Source: a virus
Length of the DNA stretch: 38,962 nucleotides
IMG/VR virus record: IMGVR_UViG_3300034073_003727
Location: 1 to 38,962 of that record
Direction: 5' to 3' (one strand)
Positions within the stretch are counted from its first letter, which is position 1; each line of letters opens with the position of its first letter. The notes under the pieces are model-generated. The model was not told where the DNA came from and ran no database searches. It saw only the letters and a list, made by a program, of their open reading frames with translations. Positions 35,374 through 38,962 of this stretch are shown here, piece after piece. A program made the translations under genes and the position numbers.

Positions 35374-38121
35374 TTATGCGCTTAAATTACCGAATAAATA
35401 CCATTCATCTGTTGCCACTTTAACTAAACTTGCAACACCATAACGGGCATTAATTTTAGTCCAGTCGTTTGCTGTTCTTAAAGTTACACCAGCAGAACCA
35501 GTTATTGTTGTAACTCCTGATCCATATTGAACAATATCAATTTTTGTTCCTGTCTTAAATGCGACACTAGAGTTAAGTGGCACTGTTCCTGTATTAGCTG
35601 TCGCGACATTCATTTCAACAATTTTACCAGCGTCACCTAATACTAAAGTATAATTACTTGTTTGTCTATTGAAAGAGACATAATCAAGCATACCTACAAC
35701 ATTAGTTGGAGCAATTATTTCTACTTTAGCATTAGATGTTGGTGAGCTTGTTCCTATACCAACCCTATTTCCAGTAATTATAAAATCACCGCTACCATAT
35801 TGACCCATTGTAACAGTTGAATCAGCAAAAGCTTCAAATACAGGTAAACCTGCTATTGTATTTACAGACATTAAAGATGAAGTCAAATCATCATCAATAG
35901 AGAACAATTCTCCTCCAGTACCATGTATTTCCAACGGAGTCGCTGAACCAGTGTTTCCAGTAAAATTAATTCCAATCTGACCGCTCAAGTACATCAATCT
36001 TGTGCTAGCATTGAATTCATAATTTGTTTCAGCAATTAATGTTGTGCCAGCAGCGCCATCTCTTGTTACGATGCCATTATTTGGTCCACTTAAAGTAACG
36101 CTACTACCACCACCAGCAGGTGCAACACCGCTTGTTAAATTTCCTGTTGCATCAATATATAAAATAGCAGCACCAGTTCCAGAAGCAAGACCACTAAGTG
36201 CAACAGGACCTGATGTATGTAATTTAGCAGCAGGACTACTTGTACCTATACCTACATTACCATTTAAATTAATTCTTACTCTCTCGGTATTATTTGTCCC
36301 TAATACTAAATCGTCGTAATATTCATTTGTAATTTCTAGACTATTTCCTCCAGACGCATAACCCATTCTACCAACAACCAGCCCTCCATCTTGTTTTAAA
36401 ATAATTCTTGCGTTATCTGTTTCAGTTACATTATCGGTATCGGCTTCAATAGTTAATATTGTTGGTCCTGTTGAACTTAAATATAATATAGAAGATGGGC
36501 TTGTCGTACCTATACCAACATTACCATTTACATACAATACAGATCCATTAAAAGTCAAATTGCTTTCTACAGTAGCATTTGGCGCAGATCCATTTAATGT
36601 AATTACGCCATTATCTGTTGCGCCGGATAATGTGAGACTACCGCTAGTACCGCTGCTACCGCCGGTTCCACTTGTTCCTGAAGTCCCTGATGAACCGCTG
36701 CTTCCGCTTGTGCCAGAACTACCGCTTGTACCGGAAGTACCACTTGTGCCAGAAGTACCACTTGTTCCTGAAGTTCCCGATGAACCGCTGCTTCCGCTTG
36801 TACCAGAACTACCGCTTGTACCGGAAGTACCACTTGTGCCAGAAGTACCACTTGTTCCTGAAGTTCCTGATGAACCGCTGCTTCCGCTTGTGCCAGAACT
36901 ACCGCTTGTACCGGAAGTACCACTTGTACCAGAAGTACCGCTTGTTCCTGAAGTCCCTGATGAACCGCTGCTTCCGCTTGTACCAGAACTACCGCTTGTA
37001 CCGGAAGTACCACTTGTACCAGAAGTACCACTTGTTCCTGAAGTTCCCGATGAACCGCTGCTTCCACTTGTGCCAGAAGCACCACTTGCACCAGAAGTAC
37101 CACTTGTTCCTGAAGTTCCCGATGAACCGCTGCTTCCGCTTGTACCAGAACTACCGCTTGTACCGGAAGTACCACTTGTACCAGAAGTACCACTTGTTCC
37201 TGAAGTTCCCGATGAACCGCTGCTTCCGCTTGTTCCTGAAGTCCCTGATGAACCGCTGCTTCCACTTGTGCCAGAAGCACCACTTGCACCAGAAGTACCA
37301 CTTGTTCCTGAAGTTCCCGATGAACCGCTGCTTCCGCTTGTTCCTGAAGTCCCTGATGAACCGCTGCTTCCGCTTGTACCAGAACTACCGCTTGTACCGG
37401 AAGTACCACTTGTACCAGAAGTACCACTTGTTCCTGAAGTTCCCGATGAACCGCTGCTTCCACTTGTGCCAGAAGCACCACTTGCACCAGAAGTACCACT
37501 TGTTCCTGAAGTTCCTGATGAACCGCTGCTTCCGCTTGTACCAGAACTACCGCTTGTACCGGAAGTACCACTTGTGCCAGAACTACCACTTGTACCTGAA
37601 GTTCCTGATGAACCGCTGCTTCCGCTTGTACCAGATGATCCAGATGAACCATTGCTACCATCTATACCTGAAGTTCCCGATGAACCACTGCTTCCACTTG
37701 TGCCAGAACTACCACTTGTACCTGAAGTTCCTGATGAACCGCTGCTTCCGCTTGTACCAGATGATCCAGATGAACCATTGCTACCATCTATACCTGAAGT
37801 TCCCGATGAACCACTGGTTCCGCTTGTTCCAGAAGTACCACTTGTTCCTGAAGTACCTGTTGAACCACTGCTTCCACTTGATCCTGAAGTTCCGTTGATT
37901 CCTGAACTTCCGCTAGATCCATTAATACCACTAGATCCAGAACTGCCATTTATTCCGCTTGATCCTGAAGATCCTGTTGATCCACTTGATCCAGAACTTC
38001 CTGATGTACCATGAGATCCATCAATACCACTGATTCCGCTGGAGCCAGATGATCCATTAAGACCACTTGAACCTGACGTTCCGCTTGAACCGTTACTAAC
38101 TGAAAAAGTAGAATAACCCAT
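35374..38121 (-). CDS. Collagen-like tail fibre with VGIGTxSP adhesin domains
   Basis: The product has 915 residues. A 10-residue start (MGYSTFSVSN) leads into about 485 residues of Gly-X-Y repeats with X and Y mostly Ser or Thr, which should form a collagen-like trimeric stalk although Pro is almost absent. Residues about 495-820 carry three VGIGT(T/S)SP motifs typical of phage adhesins. The last 95 residues (from NYTLVLGDAGKIVEMNVATA to DEWYLFGNLSA) are a C-terminal beta domain common on phage fibres (LGDAGK...VPLNSSVAF..GT.I.I.QYG.G, then W.K...RYG). The DNA of the stalk is a minisatellite. Role: elongated receptor-binding fibre. Confidence 0.85.
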   Translation of the reverse strand: MGYSTFSVSNGSSGTSGSSGLNGSSGSSGISGIDGSHGTSGSSGSSGSTGSSGSSGINGSSGSSGINGSSGSSGINGTSGSSGSSGSTGTSGTSGTSGTSGTSGSSGTSGIDGSNGSSGSSGTSGSSGSSGTSGTSGSSGTSGSSGSSGTSGIDGSNGSSGSSGTSGSSGSSGTSGTSGSSGTSGTSGTSGSSGTSGSSGSSGTSGTSGTSGASGASGTSGSSGSSGTSGTSGTSGTSGTSGTSGSSGTSGSSGSSGTSGTSGSSGSSGTSGTSGTSGASGASGTSGSSGSSGTSGTSGSSGSSGTSGTSGTSGTSGTSGTSGSSGTSGSSGSSGTSGTSGTSGASGASGTSGSSGSSGTSGTSGTSGTSGTSGTSGSSGTSGSSGSSGTSGTSGTSGTSGTSGTSGSSGTSGSSGSSGTSGTSGTSGTSGTSGTSGSSGTSGSSGSSGTSGTSGTSGTSGTSGTSGSSGTSGSSGSSGTSGTSGTGGSSGTSGSLTLSGATDNGVITLNGSAPNATVESNLTFNGSVLYVNGNVGIGTTSPSSILYLSSTGPTILTIEADTDNVTETDNARIILKQDGGLVVGRMGYASGGNSLEITNEYYDDLVLGTNNTERVRINLNGNVGIGTSSPAAKLHTSGPVALSGLASGTGAAILYIDATGNLTSGVAPAGGGSSVTLSGPNNGIVTRDGAAGTTLIAETNYEFNASTRLMYLSGQIGINFTGNTGSATPLEIHGTGGELFSIDDDLTSSLMSVNTIAGLPVFEAFADSTVTMGQYGSGDFIITGNRVGIGTSSPTSNAKVEIIAPTNVVGMLDYVSFNRQTSNYTLVLGDAGKIVEMNVATANTGTVPLNSSVAFKTGTKIDIVQYGSGVTTITGSAGVTLRTANDWTKINARYGVASLVKVATDEWYLFGNLSA
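36640..38091 (-). repeat. Minisatellite encoding the Gly-Ser/Thr collagen-like stalk
   Basis: The coding strand repeats a 9-base Gly-X-Y unit, and higher-order copies of about 90 bases are visible. The 10-mer TGAACCGCTG on the plus strand recurs at 36691, 36781, 36871, 36961 and 37051, exactly 90 apart, then at steps of 72, 90 and 36. Local GC is clearly higher than in the rest of the window. The plus strand shows long false open frames rich in Pro, Glu, Val and Leu. Confidence 0.85.
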
Positions 38122-38199
38122 GATATTTATTATTTATTATACAATCTAAATATATTTATTTATATTACACCGAGTAATATTTTTATTATATAAATTTTG
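38122..38199. promoter_or_regulatory. AT-rich gap upstream of the collagen-like fibre
   Basis: This gap is almost pure A/T. On the minus strand it reads GTGTAATATAAATAAATATA, then a second TGTATAATAAATAATAAAT block just before the fibre ATG. It could hold a promoter or a translation leader; no clear -35/-10 pair or hairpin is visible. Confidence 0.3.
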
Positions 38200-38962
38200 C
38201 TAAGTTATTTCGTATCCTCTATACAATAACACTAAACCAATATTCGATGACAAAGATAACAAAACTGGTTTAGAAATCTGAAATTTGCCAGTTGGCTCAG
38301 TTTCAGTGATTGTTCCAGAAATATTTGGAGATAAAAAATAAAATCCGCCAGGATTTAATCCTGATAAACCAGTTATTTTTCCATAATATAACAAATCAAA
38401 AGTGTTAGTTGCAGTAGCTTGTACAAAACCCGCGACTTCAGCGTTTGCTTTACTATTCGCTATAGCTTTATACCAATCTGTTCCATCAAATCTAACAACA
38501 TCACCAACTATAAAATTATGACCAGTATAAGTTATAGTATCATATAACGATTGACCATTTGAAGTTGCATTATTATTGATCCACTGTGTGTTATAATCTG
38601 TTCCATCAATCTTAGCTAATATTTGATTTGTTGTTCCGCCAGCGGGTACTCCAACTCCACTTGTTCCAGAACTGCCAGATGATCCGCTATTTCCACTTGT
38701 ACCTGAAGATCCTGAAGTTCCACTTGAACCACTTGATCCTGATATTCCAGAACTTCCAGATGAACCTGAAGATCCTGATGTACCAGATAATCCACTAGAT
38801 CCTGATGTGCCAGATGATCCACTAGATCCAGAACTTCCAGATGAACCGTTTACACCTGAACTGCCTGAACTTCCTGAACTACCAGTTGAACCAGAAGATC
38901 CTGTGCTACCAGAACTACCAGCAGATCCACTGCTTCCTGATGATCCATTAATTCCTGAACTG
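38200..38962 (-). CDS. Collagen-like fibre, 5' end off the window
   Basis: The frame is open from the right edge to TAG at 38200-38202, giving 254 visible codons with the N-terminus missing. The visible part starts in a Gly-X-Y repeat (mostly GSS, GTS). It passes through VGVPAGGTTNQILAKIDG, then TDYNTQWI, a join seen in many phage fibres. The last 120 residues (QSLYDTITYTGHNF to YRGYEIT) form a small beta module. That module is a clear relative of residues about 617-742 of the left-edge fibre: the shared FDL-Y-G-TGLS-LN-G-YFLSP...TEPT...KPVL...YRG-EIT pattern runs throughout. Likely a receptor-binding or stalk-capping domain. Confidence 0.8.
   Translation of the reverse strand, partial: SSGINGSSGSSGSAGSSGSTGSSGSTGSSGSSGSSGVNGSSGSSGSSGSSGTSGSSGLSGTSGSSGSSGSSGISGSSGSSGTSGSSGTSGNSGSSGSSGTSGVGVPAGGTTNQILAKIDGTDYNTQWINNNATSNGQSLYDTITYTGHNFIVGDVVRFDGTDWYKAIANSKANAEVAGFVQATATNTFDLLYYGKITGLSGLNPGGFYFLSPNISGTITETEPTGKFQISKPVLLSLSSNIGLVLLYRGYEIT
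38654..38962 (-). repeat. Collagen-like G-S/T-S repeat of the right-edge fibre
   Basis: Gly-X-Y codons repeat every 9 bases up to the right edge, in the frame of the fibre ending at 38200. The codon mixture is more varied than in the 35,374 fibre, so the array looks older or less homogenised. Confidence 0.8.

Noticed and set aside
36560-38014. Long plus-strand open frame of 484 codons with VPEVP/VPELP repeats, and two further long frames over the same region
   Set aside because: They are antisense or off-frame readings of the Gly-Ser/Thr minisatellite, which lacks stop codons in several frames. The minus-strand fibre frame has fibre domains on one side and a normal start.
36640-38091. CRISPR-like regular spacing
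   Set aside because: Copies are contiguous coding repeats with a 9-base core and no unique spacers, and there is no cas gene.
32125-38121. Diversity-generating retroelement acting on the adhesin genes
   Set aside because: Variable fibre and lectin genes suggested it, but I found no reverse transcriptase frame and no template/variable repeat pair with adenine-specific changes.

Overview
The window reads as the tail and adhesin region of a tailed double-stranded DNA phage (Caudoviricetes). The tail tip gene set follows the lambda order (tape measure H, then M, L, K, I and J equivalents), which points to a long, non-contractile, siphovirus-type tail. The DNA is AT-rich (about two thirds A+T by eye), apart from the Gly/Ser/Thr-coding fibre repeats. 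None of the start codons I inspected has a purine-rich Shine-Dalgarno sequence; they have A/T-rich leaders instead. That would fit a Bacteroidota-like host, but this is only an inference. No capsid, portal, terminase, replication, tRNA or CRISPR sequence is visible.

Layout. (1) From 1 to about 27.7 kb all genes are on the minus strand and are read from right to left. They are two putative tail assembly chaperones, a 2975-residue tape measure protein, a tail-tube-like protein, a fibre-like protein, a second tube-like protein, a gpM-like protein with a LamG-like insert, an FN3/Gly-rich protein, an unknown protein, gpL with a LamG-like insert, gpK reduced to its JAMM domain, gpI, gpJ, and a large fibre whose collagen-like end runs off the left edge. 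(2) From 27,723 to 30,939 is a plus-strand island: three neck or tail-completion-type genes and the major tail tube protein, closed by a strong hairpin terminator. (3) From 31,005 to the right edge the genes are on the minus strand again. This is an adhesin cluster: two structural-type proteins (one with an Ig-like domain), four LamG-family proteins plus a collapsed LamG relic, a small conserved-type protein, a 915-residue collagen-like fibre, and the 3' end of another collagen-like fibre.

How it fits together. Neck proteins join the capsid to the tail. The tube protein polymerises around the tape measure with help from the chaperones. The M/L/K/I/J set builds the tip, and gpJ, the fibres and the LamG proteins bind the cell surface.

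Most notable is the tape measure. Between its TP901-type N-terminal part and its lambda-H-like C-terminal part lies a block of about 970 residues punctuated by six copies of a G-[FY]-[IV]-P-N-F motif. Between these copies lie what look like a staphylococcal-nuclease domain, a PD-(D/E)XK nuclease domain, an unknown domain and a GNAT-like domain. This suggests a tape measure that carries enzymatic cargo in separable cassettes. The second theme is heavy reuse of LamG-like modules, both as inserts in conserved tip proteins and as a tandem array that includes an internally deleted member.
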